The notes beneath the pieces were generated by a model that saw only the letters and a program-made list of their open reading frames with translations, was not told the origin of the DNA and ran no database searches. A program made the position numbers and the translations under genes. This document shows positions 8,398-17,193 of a stretch of 64,000 bases of DNA, in pieces. Positions within the stretch are counted from its first letter, which is position 1. Every line of letters starts with the position of its first letter. This DNA comes from JADMJV01 sp964649085 (GTDB taxonomy: Bacteria > Vulcanimicrobiota > Xenobia > Xenobiales > JADMJV01): NCBI GenBank assembly GCA_964649085.1, contig CAZYPN010000029.1, positions 23,620 through 87,619 on the forward strand. The letters are read 5' to 3'.

Positions 8398-11300
8398 ATG
8401 ATCGACAAAGTTCCCTCGTTGGGCGGGCTCAGCCCCTTGAAATCAGCCACGCCGCTGGCTCCTAAAGATGCCCCTGCCGCCCTGCCCCAGGATGGTTGGG
8501 TAGGAGGCGTTAGCCAGCCGCCTTCGGCTTCGCCCCCGCCCTCGGCTCCGCAGTTGCCCGACTCCCGGTTGGAGCAGCACCAGGAACAGGGGCGCAGTTC
8601 GGGCACCACCCTGGCTCTGGCTCTGGCCGGCCTGGCCGTCGTGGGTGCCGGGCTGATTCCCCAGGTGGCCCAGGCTCAGGTGCGCACTCCCGCCGCTTCC
8701 TCCAGTTTGCTCGACCAGGTACGCAGCGGCCAGACCGTTCATGCCCAAAACGTTCAGGACGTGGTGCGCCAGTTCAGCGCCCAGCGTCAGCTCTATGTGG
8801 TAGGGGTTCCCCAATATCAGGGTCAGGCTTTCGACGCCAGCACTTATCGCCAGCTTCAGGAGATCCTCAAAGAGCATCCCCATGCCTACGTGGTGCTGGT
8901 GGCCCAGAGCGGTGACGTTAAGGGCGACGACATGACGCTGTCGCGGGGCATTGGCAACCACCCCGAGTTCACCTCGCTTGTCGATCAGGAAACCGGGCAA
9001 CGCAATGGCTCGGTCTTCATGATTTATTTCAAAGTGACCGACCAGAAGTTTATCCAGCAAACCGGCAAAGACCGAGCCATTTATATGCGTTCCGAGCAGC
9101 TGCTCGACGACGCTGGCGTGGGCGAAAACAATTTTGTCGACCGCGAAACCCACGAGCCTCGCGAGCTGATGCAGACCTACGTCGACAGCATCCGCTCGGG
9201 CCAGGGCGTGCCCCAGGCTCTTGACGCCGTGCTGAACAAAATCGACGCCGGGGTCAGCCGCCATCTGTCGCAAAGCGTGCGGGGCGCGCGCACGGCCGTG
9301 CAGTCGGCCGACGAGATGCTCGACACGGTGCTCGATCAGGTGAAGGGCTTTCAGCGCCAGCACGGCTCGAAGGGCAGCCTGGGCCAGCCTCCCAGCGAGG
9401 CCTGGAAATCCAGTTTGAAAGAGGCCGAGTCGGCCCTCAGGGCCCGCGATTACGGGCGCGCTTCCCAGTTGGCCAGCAGCCTGAAACAGCAGCTGACCCA
9501 GTATCAAAGTCAGCTGTCGCAGTTCTCCCAGGGGCCCGAGCAGGCCCAGGCTCTGCGCGACCAGATTCAGCAACTCGAGCGCCAGCTGCAGGAACTTCAG
9601 GACAATGGCCAGCGCCAGCAGGCCCAGCAACGACTGCAGCAGGCCCAGAGCAGTCTGGACCGCTATCAAGAGCGCTACGACGCCAACGAACTCGACTTTC
9701 AGTCCCACCTCGATGCCGCCAAGGGCTCGCTGGGTCAGGCCCGCAGCAGCATCGAGGCCTCGCGCAGCGCGGCTACGGCTGCGCGCAATCTGAAGCTGGT
9801 GGGCGGGTCGGCGCTGGGGGTGGCCCTGGTGGTCACGGGCATCCTCACCAATATGCGAGCCCGCAGCCGTCGCGATGAGGCCCAGAAGAAGCTCGACGAA
9901 ACCCTGGAGGTGATGGGCGATCGCTCGCGCCAGCTCATCGAAATCATGAATCAGGCCGATGTCCAGCAAATCGCGGCCTTCTCGGGGTCCACCCAAAAGC
10001 TGGCCCAGGAGCTGTTGCAGAACACGGCCGAAGCCCTGGCCCTGATGGGCGGTGGCGAGAAAGTGTTGGGCCAGGCCCGCGACCTGATTCGTGGCACCGG
10101 CGCTGGCCAGCGGCTGAGCAACTGGTTTACCACCGGCAGTTTCGACCGCGCCCTGGAGCTGCTCACCGACCGAGACAAGAAAATGCCCTTCGAGCTGGCC
10201 GACAGTCGACAGCTCAACCTCGAGTCGGGCAGCCGGGCCGAAGCCTGGCGCGAGCACCTGCTGAAGACCGTCACCGACAAGGCCGGCCAGGAGTCGCTGC
10301 TGCAGGGGCTCGATCGGCTGGAGCAGCTGGCGCGCAGCAACCGCAACAACACCGAAGTATTGCTCAAGGAAAGCCGCGAGGTGGGCAGCTACCTGGATGC
10401 GGTCAAGGCCGACGCGGAAAAGTCGCAGCAAGGGTCGCTCGAGTTGCAAAAATCGGGCGAGGCCGATGGCTTCTTCACCGCACCCAGCGTCAGCAAGCGT
10501 TTGCTGGCCGAGGTGCTGGGCGAGCGCGGTTTGATCGCTCGGGGCCACGAAATCAAAGGCACCGACCCTTTCCGAGCCCGACAGGAATTCGGCCAGGTCA
10601 GCGAGCGCATGATCGACGATGCCGACGCCATCGTGGCCGTGGGTAGCTATGGCCGCGCCAGCACCCTGCCCGCCCTGGGGCGGGCCGACGCCGCCCTGCA
10701 CCCCCACGAAATTCAAACCGAGTGGGCCCATTCCAAGAAAGAACAGCTGTCGTTGGCTCTGGACCGCAGTGGCGAAAAGGCTCTGCAGGCCACGGTGCAG
10801 AGCAGCGTGCAGCAGCTCAAGAGCGAGCTGGTGGCGCTGGAGCAGCGGCTCGATCAGGTCATCGCCCTCGACAAGCAGCGCTGGGAGGTGGCCGCGCCCC
10901 AGATTCAGGAGGCCGAGCAGGCCGTGGCTCGGGCCCGCGAAGGGCTGTGCACGGCCCTGCAGGCGGCCGGCGTCTTTGCTCAGGGCACCCCCGATCAGGT
11001 GCTGCGTGAGCCCGACCGCGACCCCAATGCCCCCCTCTATGAGGCGCGCCAGAACTACGTTGCCCTGCAGCCTTTGTTGAGCGAGGGCAACGTCGAGGCC
11101 CCTCCCGGACACCTCCAGAAGATCGCCAGCTACACCGGGCAGGCTCATCAACTGGTGGAAGCCAGTCGCGAAGCCTTTGAAGCCTACCCGTCCAGCAGCG
11201 GCGAACGTCGCGCCCGGCGCCAGGACATCAGCCAGTCCATCGGCCAGACTTATGAGCCATCCAAGCAGCGCATCGAGGCCGGCTACAGCGAGTCGGCCCA

Positions 11301-12933
11301 ACGCTCGGTGGTGGGCGAGGTCAGCCACTCGACCACCAGCAAGGTCGAACGGATCGGCGACTTTCTCGAGTCCACCCATCGGTTGCTCGACCGTTCGGCC
11401 TCGATTCAAGACCAGGCCCAATACAATTACGAGCGAGCCCATTTGCTCACGGCCCGCGACCAGCTGGAAGACATTCACGCTCTGCTGGTCAACGCTCAGT
11501 CCAACCTGGATGCTATCACTCGGGCCGAAGGCCTGCTGGGGCAGCATCAGGCCACCGCCGAGAAAGAGTTGAGCTCACTGCGCACGCGGCTCGACCAGAC
11601 CACCAAGAACAGCCAGGCGGTCTATGTGCGCAAGCAGGCTAAAAAGTTGCTGGCCGAGGTGGAGGTCGAGCTGGAAAAGGCTCGACCCGTGGTCTTCCAA
11701 AAGCCGGCCAGCCCCTACGAGGCCCAGGCCACGCTGGCCCAAGTAGAAAAGCTGCGACGCCAGGTAGAGAGCACCATCGACGCCGACCACCGCATCTACG
11801 ATGAGGCCAACCAGGCCATGGCCCAGGCTCGTTCGTTGATCGCCACCACCCGGGGCGAAATCGAAGCCGCCGGCCGCACGGGCTGGTCGCAGGCGATTTC
11901 GGGCTTTGGCACGGTCGAGCACAAGGTCGACCCGCGCTCGCTGCAGCAGGCCAGCAGCTGGTCGCAGCAGGCCCAACAGGAAGTCGATCGGGCCGACGCT
12001 CAGATGAAGCCCCAGGAATATGAGCAGGCCAAAGCCCTGGGGGAACAATCGCAGGCCACCTCACAGCAGGCCCGTCAGGAAGTGCAGCGGGTGCTGAAGG
12101 CAGCCGAAGCAGTCTTCCAACAGAAGGTGGCGGCCGGTCAGGCCATCGCCCAGGCCGGGCGCGAAATCGAGGAAGCCGAGCGTCAGCTCGACAGCGCGGC
12201 CCGCCAGAGTTGGAGCCAGTACGTTTCCGACTTCGGCCAGGTTGCCCACTCGGTGAGCTACCACGACCTGTCACGGGCCCGATCTTCTCTGGAGCAATCG
12301 CGTCAGGAGCTGCAGTCGGCCCGCTCGGCCATGAACAGCGGTGATTATGATCGGGCCCGCAACCAGGCCCGCGAGGCCACCGAGACCTCCAACCAGGCCG
12401 TGGCTGAAGCCGAACGGGCCGTGCAGGCGCAGCACCAGGTCTATCTGCAAATGGTGCGCGAAGCCCAGGAATGCGCCGAGGCCAAGCAGCTGATCCGTCA
12501 GGCCGAAAGCGCCATCCAGCGGGCCGACTCCGAGGTCTCCAGCGCCTCTCGTCAGAGCTGGAGCCAGCACGTGTCCAATTATGGCACGGTGAGCCACTCG
12601 GTCAGCTCTAGCGACCTCTCCAGTGCCTACAGCTACCTGAACAGCGCCCGTTCGGACCTGAGCCAGGCCAGCTCCTACCTCAGTTCGCGCAACTATTCTT
12701 CGGCCCAATCGGAAGCTCGCTCGGCGGCCAGTTCGGCCGAGCGCGCCGAGCGCGAAGCCGAAAGCGTGGTGAGCCGCGAACACGACGAGTTCCGCCGCAA
12801 AGTGCGCGAGGCCGAGAATCAGGCCAATCCTCCCGGTGGCGGTGGTTCCGGAGGCGGCTCGGGCGGTTCGGGCGGCGGGTCCGGCGGCGGCGTGGGTGGC
12901 GGCGGTAGCGGCTCCACCGGAGGAGGCTGGTAA
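8398..12933 (+). CDS. giant TPM-like coiled-coil protein with Gly-rich tail
   Basis: The protein is 1511 residues. ATG 8398 has GGAG 8 bases upstream, better than the open frame back to 8284. Order: Pro-rich start; hydrophobic helix at about 68-90; a TPM-like domain at about 95-260 ('YVVGVPQYQGQAFD', 'HAYVVLVAQSGD', 'GSVFMIYFKV'); coiled coil; a second membrane helix at about 465-485; more Gln/Ala-rich coiled coil; three repeat units of about 110 residues beginning at about 1162, 1271 and 1388 ('SWSQ.VS.FG.V.HSV'); and a Gly/Ser tail ending in GGGW. Gly-rich tails ending in Trp are usual in TPM (YgcG-like) proteins. The length is several times the family norm. Function unknown; likely envelope-associated. 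Confidence 0.65.
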   Translation: MIDKVPSLGGLSPLKSATPLAPKDAPAALPQDGWVGGVSQPPSASPPPSAPQLPDSRLEQHQEQGRSSGTTLALALAGLAVVGAGLIPQVAQAQVRTPAASSSLLDQVRSGQTVHAQNVQDVVRQFSAQRQLYVVGVPQYQGQAFDASTYRQLQEILKEHPHAYVVLVAQSGDVKGDDMTLSRGIGNHPEFTSLVDQETGQRNGSVFMIYFKVTDQKFIQQTGKDRAIYMRSEQLLDDAGVGENNFVDRETHEPRELMQTYVDSIRSGQGVPQALDAVLNKIDAGVSRHLSQSVRGARTAVQSADEMLDTVLDQVKGFQRQHGSKGSLGQPPSEAWKSSLKEAESALRARDYGRASQLASSLKQQLTQYQSQLSQFSQGPEQAQALRDQIQQLERQLQELQDNGQRQQAQQRLQQAQSSLDRYQERYDANELDFQSHLDAAKGSLGQARSSIEASRSAATAARNLKLVGGSALGVALVVTGILTNMRARSRRDEAQKKLDETLEVMGDRSRQLIEIMNQADVQQIAAFSGSTQKLAQELLQNTAEALALMGGGEKVLGQARDLIRGTGAGQRLSNWFTTGSFDRALELLTDRDKKMPFELADSRQLNLESGSRAEAWREHLLKTVTDKAGQESLLQGLDRLEQLARSNRNNTEVLLKESREVGSYLDAVKADAEKSQQGSLELQKSGEADGFFTAPSVSKRLLAEVLGERGLIARGHEIKGTDPFRARQEFGQVSERMIDDADAIVAVGSYGRASTLPALGRADAALHPHEIQTEWAHSKKEQLSLALDRSGEKALQATVQSSVQQLKSELVALEQRLDQVIALDKQRWEVAAPQIQEAEQAVARAREGLCTALQAAGVFAQGTPDQVLREPDRDPNAPLYEARQNYVALQPLLSEGNVEAPPGHLQKIASYTGQAHQLVEASREAFEAYPSSSGERRARRQDISQSIGQTYEPSKQRIEAGYSESAQRSVVGEVSHSTTSKVERIGDFLESTHRLLDRSASIQDQAQYNYERAHLLTARDQLEDIHALLVNAQSNLDAITRAEGLLGQHQATAEKELSSLRTRLDQTTKNSQAVYVRKQAKKLLAEVEVELEKARPVVFQKPASPYEAQATLAQVEKLRRQVESTIDADHRIYDEANQAMAQARSLIATTRGEIEAAGRTGWSQAISGFGTVEHKVDPRSLQQASSWSQQAQQEVDRADAQMKPQEYEQAKALGEQSQATSQQARQEVQRVLKAAEAVFQQKVAAGQAIAQAGREIEEAERQLDSAARQSWSQYVSDFGQVAHSVSYHDLSRARSSLEQSRQELQSARSAMNSGDYDRARNQAREATETSNQAVAEAERAVQAQHQVYLQMVREAQECAEAKQLIRQAESAIQRADSEVSSASRQSWSQHVSNYGTVSHSVSSSDLSSAYSYLNSARSDLSQASSYLSSRNYSSAQSEARSAASSAERAEREAESVVSREHDEFRRKVREAENQANPPGGGGSGGGSGGSGGGSGGGVGGGGSGSTGGGW

Positions 12934-12986
12934 TCCCTCCTCGCCTCCACCTGCTGGTCCTGTTCCTGATCAACCTGGTTTGCACC

Positions 12987-14450
12987 ATGCCCTACTGGAC
13001 GCTGTACTTTGGCATGGAGGACGAGGCCATTCTGGTGCTGGGGGCGCGGCGCATCCTGGCCGGTGAATTGCCCTACTACCAGTGGGACATCCGCCACACC
13101 CCGGGGGCCTATCTGATCGCCGCCGGCTATTTCGGGCTGGTGGGCGTGCACCAGTGGGCCATCCGTAGCCTGATGGGGCTGGTGGCCGCCGCCTCGGGAG
13201 TGGTGATCTATTGCCTGGCACGTCGTGTCTTTGGGGCCCGGCAGGCTTATCTTCCCTGGGCGCTGTGGTGCTGTGGAGCCCTGACCAATTTCCCCATTCT
13301 GAGCTACCACTGGATCGGCACCTTGTGGGCGCTGCTGGCCATGCACTGGATCTTGCGCTGGCGCGAGGGTGAGCCGGGGGCTCTGCTGCCGCTGGCGGCC
13401 TTCTGGTCGCTGGCCCTGTGGTGCTTTCAGGCCGATGGGCTGGCGGTGGGCCTGATGGTGGGCCTGTGCTGGCTGCGCTTTCGCCTGCCCGGGCTGCCCC
13501 GACTCATCGCTTATTCGGTGGCTTGCAGTTTGCTGCTGTGGCTGCCCTTTCTGCCCGTGGCTGGCGAGGTGTGGCGCGAAAACGTCAGCGCCCTGGTGAA
13601 ATACTTGCCCTTCAACTATTACGCCTATCGTTGGCAGCCCTGGTTGGACACGGGCAGAGCGGCCCTGAGCCCGGGCCTGCCCCCGCTGGCACGCTGGGCG
13701 GTGGCCTCTCACTTTTTCCTGCAGTCCTTAACTTACGGGCTCTACTACGCGTTGATCGGCCTTTCCCTGCTGACCTTTGAGCTGCGGCGCCAGCCGAAGC
13801 TAGTGCCGCTGGCCTATTGTGCCCTGGGATGGGCTCTGGCCAGCGGCAGTCGTCAGACGGTGGGCTATCTCTCCTTCTCTTGTGCTCCCATCTTCCTGTG
13901 TCTGACCGGTTTGCTCTGCCTACTGCCCCGGGCCCCGCTCTGGATGTGGGTGGTGGGTGGGCTCGAGGTGGTGGGCAGCCTGGGGAGAGTGCTGTTCTTG
14001 AATGCATCCTGGACCTACCCCATCGCCACGCGTGCCGGCGTGTATTATACGGCTTCTCCAGCAGAGGCCGAGGTCTTTGGACACCTGCGGCGCTGGAGCG
14101 ATCGCTATTTCCCTCCCGGTTCTACGGTGCTGGGCTACCCCTATCTGTGCAGCCTGTACACCACCGAGGGTCTGGTGAACCCGCTGCGGCAGCCGGTGCT
14201 GATGCCGGTGCTGTACAGCTCGGAGGAAGTGATGCAGGCCCAGCAAGTCCTGCGCCAAAAGCGAGTGCCCTACATCGTGGCTCTGCCCCAGTCGGCAGAG
14301 GGAATCTTTCAAAGCTATGGCATTCCGGTCGAGCTGTTCCGCAAGCGCTCGGAGGAAGATCTTCAGGTGGTCACCCGGGGTTACGAGCTGGTCGAGCGTC
14401 AGGGTGGCTTACTGCTCTATCGCCTCAACGATCAGGGCATCAAGCGCTGA
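12987..14450 (+). CDS. GT-C fold membrane glycosyltransferase-like protein
   Basis: A 487-residue polytopic protein with 'GMEDEAILVLGARRILAG' near the start, the acidic first loop of PMT/ArnT-like transferases, followed by about ten membrane segments and a soluble C-terminal part of about 110 residues. In-frame codons upstream of the ATG (about 12942-12986) read RLHLLVLFLINLVCT, which looks like a missing first membrane helix. No ATG/GTG/TTG is available there, so the real start may be a CTG (for example 12951 or 12927) just behind the stop of the previous gene at 12933. Sugar and acceptor unknown. It converges with pdxH, overlapping by 19 bases. Confidence 0.6.
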   Translation: MPYWTLYFGMEDEAILVLGARRILAGELPYYQWDIRHTPGAYLIAAGYFGLVGVHQWAIRSLMGLVAAASGVVIYCLARRVFGARQAYLPWALWCCGALTNFPILSYHWIGTLWALLAMHWILRWREGEPGALLPLAAFWSLALWCFQADGLAVGLMVGLCWLRFRLPGLPRLIAYSVACSLLLWLPFLPVAGEVWRENVSALVKYLPFNYYAYRWQPWLDTGRAALSPGLPPLARWAVASHFFLQSLTYGLYYALIGLSLLTFELRRQPKLVPLAYCALGWALASGSRQTVGYLSFSCAPIFLCLTGLLCLLPRAPLWMWVVGGLEVVGSLGRVLFLNASWTYPIATRAGVYYTASPAEAEVFGHLRRWSDRYFPPGSTVLGYPYLCSLYTTEGLVNPLRQPVLMPVLYSSEEVMQAQQVLRQKRVPYIVALPQSAEGIFQSYGIPVELFRKRSEEDLQVVTRGYELVERQGGLLLYRLNDQGIKR

Positions 14451-15073
14451 CGATTCCAGCCTTCGGGCGATTGTTGAAAGAGCACCCGGTCGTGCAGCCG
14501 GCTGGGTCGTCCCTGCCAGAACTCGATCGACTGTGGTCGCAGGCGGTAACCGCCCCAGTGCGGGGGGCGAGGCACCGGGCCCCCGTCGAACTCTTGTTGT
14601 CGTTTTTCCAGTTCGGCCTGGAGAGCCTCGGGAGAATCGATCGGCTGGCTTTGGCGCGAGGCCCAGGCGCCGACCTGTGCCCCTCGGGGTCGACCGGCGA
14701 AGTATTCATTCGAGAGCTCCTCGGAGAGCTTTTCCAGGCTTCCCTCGATGCGCACCTGACGTTGTTGGGCCGGCCAGTGGAACAACAGGCAACCCTGGGG
14801 GTTTGCCGCGATCTCCCGTCCCTTGCGGCTTTCGTAGTTGGTGAAGAAGGTGAAGCCCACTCCGTCCATTTCCTTGAGCAGCACCACCCGGCCGCTGGGT
14901 CTGCCGGAGGCGTCGGCGGTGGAGAGCACCATAGCGTTGGGCTCGAAAGGTTCGTGCTCTAAGGCCTGCTCAAACCACGCCTGAAAGGCCTGGAGAGGGT
15001 CGCTGCCGAGATGCTCTTCGAGCAACGGCGGATGTTGATAGTCGTAGCGAAGTTTGGCCAGCTGGTCTTTCAT
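14432..15073 (-). CDS. pdxH: pyridoxamine/pyridoxine 5'-phosphate oxidase
   Basis: A 213-residue protein, the usual length. It oxidises pyridoxamine or pyridoxine 5'-phosphate to pyridoxal 5'-phosphate with FMN and O2, the last step of vitamin B6 synthesis or salvage. Visible family blocks are 'NAMVLSTADASGRPSGRVVLLK' in part, 'FTFFTNYESRKGREIAANP', 'EGSLEKLS', 'YFAGRPRGAQVGAWASRQSQ' and the C-terminal 'EFWQGRPSRLHDR' ending in 'RLMP', which contribute FMN and substrate contacts. The product is the cofactor of the PLP enzymes at 17177 and 46923, but there is no operon link. Confidence 0.95.
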   Translation of the reverse strand: MKDQLAKLRYDYQHPPLLEEHLGSDPLQAFQAWFEQALEHEPFEPNAMVLSTADASGRPSGRVVLLKEMDGVGFTFFTNYESRKGREIAANPQGCLLFHWPAQQRQVRIEGSLEKLSEELSNEYFAGRPRGAQVGAWASRQSQPIDSPEALQAELEKRQQEFDGGPVPRPPHWGGYRLRPQSIEFWQGRPSRLHDRVLFQQSPEGWNRQRLMP

Positions 15074-15123
15074 CGAAACGGCTTCCGCACAGGGTTTTCA
15101 TCTCCCTCCAGGAACTGCTGGCG

Positions 15124-15936
15124 GTGCTGTATCACAATACTCTCGACGCCACCCTCTATACCCAACGCTCGGCCGAATGGGCCGCTCTGTATCTGCAGGC
15201 CTTTGCCCTGGCCGAGCTTCGACTGTTGGTCGAGGTCCAGCGGCGCAGCCAGGCGAAACTGTCGGCAGATAGCTTTTACGTCGTATCGGATCTGGACGAA
15301 ACGTTGCTGGACAACTCCCCCTACAATGCCTGGATCTTGGAAAGCGGGCGTGACTTTCACGATTCGACCTGGAGCCACTGGTGTCAGCAGCGCAAGGCCC
15401 TGGCCACTCCGGGAGCGGTCGACTTCGCCAGGTTCGTGGTCGAGCACGGTGCTCATCTGGTTTACGTCAGCAGCCGCTTCGAGGCCGACCGTGAGGCTAC
15501 GGCAGAAAACCTGAAGAGTCTGGGGTTTCCGCTGGCGGATTCCAGCTCCGACCCGCAGCGCACCCGGCTGTTTCTTTCGGGGATGCCGCTCGGGGGCAAG
15601 CCCTCCAAGAAGAAGGAGCAGTTTGCCTGGCTCGAGCAGCGATTCGGGTCGGAGCCCTTGCTGTGGTTAGGCGACAATCTGTCGGATCACGATCCCGACC
15701 GCTATTCCAGTCGAGTGGAGGGTGAGCAGCGTCGCCAAAGTGCGATCAACGAGAACTTTCGCTGGGGGCATCAGTGGATCGTCTTTCCCAACGCCATCTA
15801 CGGCAGTTGGCGACAGGCTTTAGGAAAGAATGATGAGGAACCGGCAGCCCCGTTTCAGCCCGCGCCCGTGCGCCCGGCGCTGCAGAGCCCAAAGCGTTCG
15901 CTATTGCGCAGTTGGCCGTCTCCAGGGCTGGATTAG
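15124..15936 (+). CDS. HAD-type acid phosphatase / 5'-nucleotidase of the e(P4) family
   Basis: A 270-residue protein. The aspartate motif DLDETLLDNS (D57 nucleophile, D59) and the downstream 'WLGDNLSDHD' match the e(P4) class C acid phosphatase group, which removes phosphate from nucleotides and small esters using Mg2+. 'YVSSRFEADR' supplies the second HAD motif. Classical members are outer-membrane lipoproteins, but no signal peptide or lipobox is seen here, and no ATG/GTG/TTG exists upstream in frame before pdxH, so this copy looks cytoplasmic. AGGA lies about 10 bases before GTG 15124. It is divergent from pdxH, and its end overlaps the convergent flippase gene by 36 bases. Confidence 0.75.
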   Translation: MLYHNTLDATLYTQRSAEWAALYLQAFALAELRLLVEVQRRSQAKLSADSFYVVSDLDETLLDNSPYNAWILESGRDFHDSTWSHWCQQRKALATPGAVDFARFVVEHGAHLVYVSSRFEADREATAENLKSLGFPLADSSSDPQRTRLFLSGMPLGGKPSKKKEQFAWLEQRFGSEPLLWLGDNLSDHDPDRYSSRVEGEQRRQSAINENFRWGHQWIVFPNAIYGSWRQALGKNDEEPAAPFQPAPVRPALQSPKRSLLRSWPSPGLD

Positions 15937-17193
15937 AGCCAGTCCCAGCACCTCGATGGCCAGGCCCACCTCGATGGCCAGCGCGCCCGCGCTGGCCCCG
16001 GGCCAGCCTCGGGCGACCCAGAATTGGGCCAGAGCCAGTGTGCCCATCAAGCCGATCAGGCTGGCCAGATTGACGTGCCCATTGCGTGCAGAGGCGATGC
16101 AGAAGCCCTGTAGGGTGTTCTGTAAAGCCACCAGAAGCGGCACCAGCAGACTGAAACGCAGCACCTCCAACGAGGCCGCCAGCAGCGCCGGGTCGTGGCC
16201 GATGAGTTGCCGCAACAGCAGCAGCCCGGGAGCACTGTGCCCCAAACCCACGATCAGCAGGGTGCAGAAAGCCCCCGCGCCGGCACCCAGCGTCAGTAGC
16301 CTGGAAGCGGGCACCAGCCGGGCGTATTTGATGACCAGTTGCTGCACCATGCGACTCAGGTTGGCCAGCAAGATGACAAAACCCCAGCTGGCCGACCAGG
16401 CGGCCAGCGCCATCTGGGCGTCAAGGGCACGAGACAAAATGGCCAGCAACAGAGCTCGCCCGCCCCACATCAACACCATCGTGGAAGCCAGAGGCGCATA
16501 GTAGCGGGCAACACCCACGACGTCTCCGGGCAGGTGTTCCGAGGTCGATTCGGGCACGGGCTGCTGGCGCGCCCAGAAATAGACCAGCCCGGCTTCTACC
16601 CAGAGCGCCAGCATCAAGGCCCAGGCCCCCAGCGTGGCGCCTGCCAGGCCCGTGCCGGCGCCTGCAAAGAGCACAAGGCTCAAGGTTGCCACCCGAGCCA
16701 AGGATGCCTGCCCCATGTTGTGACCTCGACCCTGTAAGATCAGGTGCCCCTGAAAAAAGCGTCGAAAGGCGATGGTCGCGGGCCAGCTGAACATCAACAG
16801 TAAGGGCAGCCAGGTGGCGGCTTGAACCTCGCTCGTCAGATGGTAGATGTGGCCCACCAGCACGGGAAAGACCCGGGGCAGAGGCAACATGAGGAACATC
16901 AGCGTAATGGCGCCGGTCAAAATCAGGACAAAACGGCCCAGAGCCCGGCGTGAACGAGCCTGGCCGCCGAGGGCCGTGGAGGCATGCAGCACCATGATGA
17001 TGGGGCTTTCCAGGCACACGGCCACGGCTTTCACCACCCCCAGAGCCGCCAACTGTGCGTTGGCACCCGGCAGCCGACTGAGCGACGTGGCCAGCAGGGG
17101 ATCGGCGGCCGCCATGGCGGCGTCGCTGAGCGAGAGCGGAAGAAGCTGTCGAAAGAGCTGGCCTAGAGAGGGCGACTCAGCGGTCCGAGACAT
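15901..17193 (-). CDS. multidrug/polysaccharide-type flippase (MATE-like)
   Basis: A 430-residue membrane protein with about 12 hydrophobic segments and a long basic/proline-containing loop near residue 210. The length and spacing suit the MOP superfamily (MATE, MVF and related flippases). The N-terminal 'FRQLLPLSLSDAAMAAADPL' resembles the first helix of MATE transporters. Its start overlaps the end of the PLP synthase gene by 17 bases, so the two are translationally coupled. One reading is that it exports the product of that enzyme, but that is inference from position only. It converges with the phosphatase gene. Confidence 0.6.
   Translation of the reverse strand: MSRTAESPSLGQLFRQLLPLSLSDAAMAAADPLLATSLSRLPGANAQLAALGVVKAVAVCLESPIIMVLHASTALGGQARSRRALGRFVLILTGAITLMFLMLPLPRVFPVLVGHIYHLTSEVQAATWLPLLLMFSWPATIAFRRFFQGHLILQGRGHNMGQASLARVATLSLVLFAGAGTGLAGATLGAWALMLALWVEAGLVYFWARQQPVPESTSEHLPGDVVGVARYYAPLASTMVLMWGGRALLLAILSRALDAQMALAAWSASWGFVILLANLSRMVQQLVIKYARLVPASRLLTLGAGAGAFCTLLIVGLGHSAPGLLLLRQLIGHDPALLAASLEVLRFSLLVPLLVALQNTLQGFCIASARNGHVNLASLIGLMGTLALAQFWVARGWPGASAGALAIEVGLAIEVLGLALIQPWRRPTAQ

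Noticed and set aside
8443..11547. A 1034-codon open frame antisense to the giant coiled-coil gene
   Set aside because: It mirrors the Gln/Ala/Leu codon bias of the sense gene; the translation is Leu/Gly/Ala/Gln-rich without motifs. The sense frame has a ribosome site, TPM-like domain and repeats.
13817..14962. A 381-codon plus-strand frame over the GT-C gene end and pdxH
   Set aside because: It crosses two well-supported genes and reads as Gly/Arg/Ala/Leu-rich sequence without motifs.
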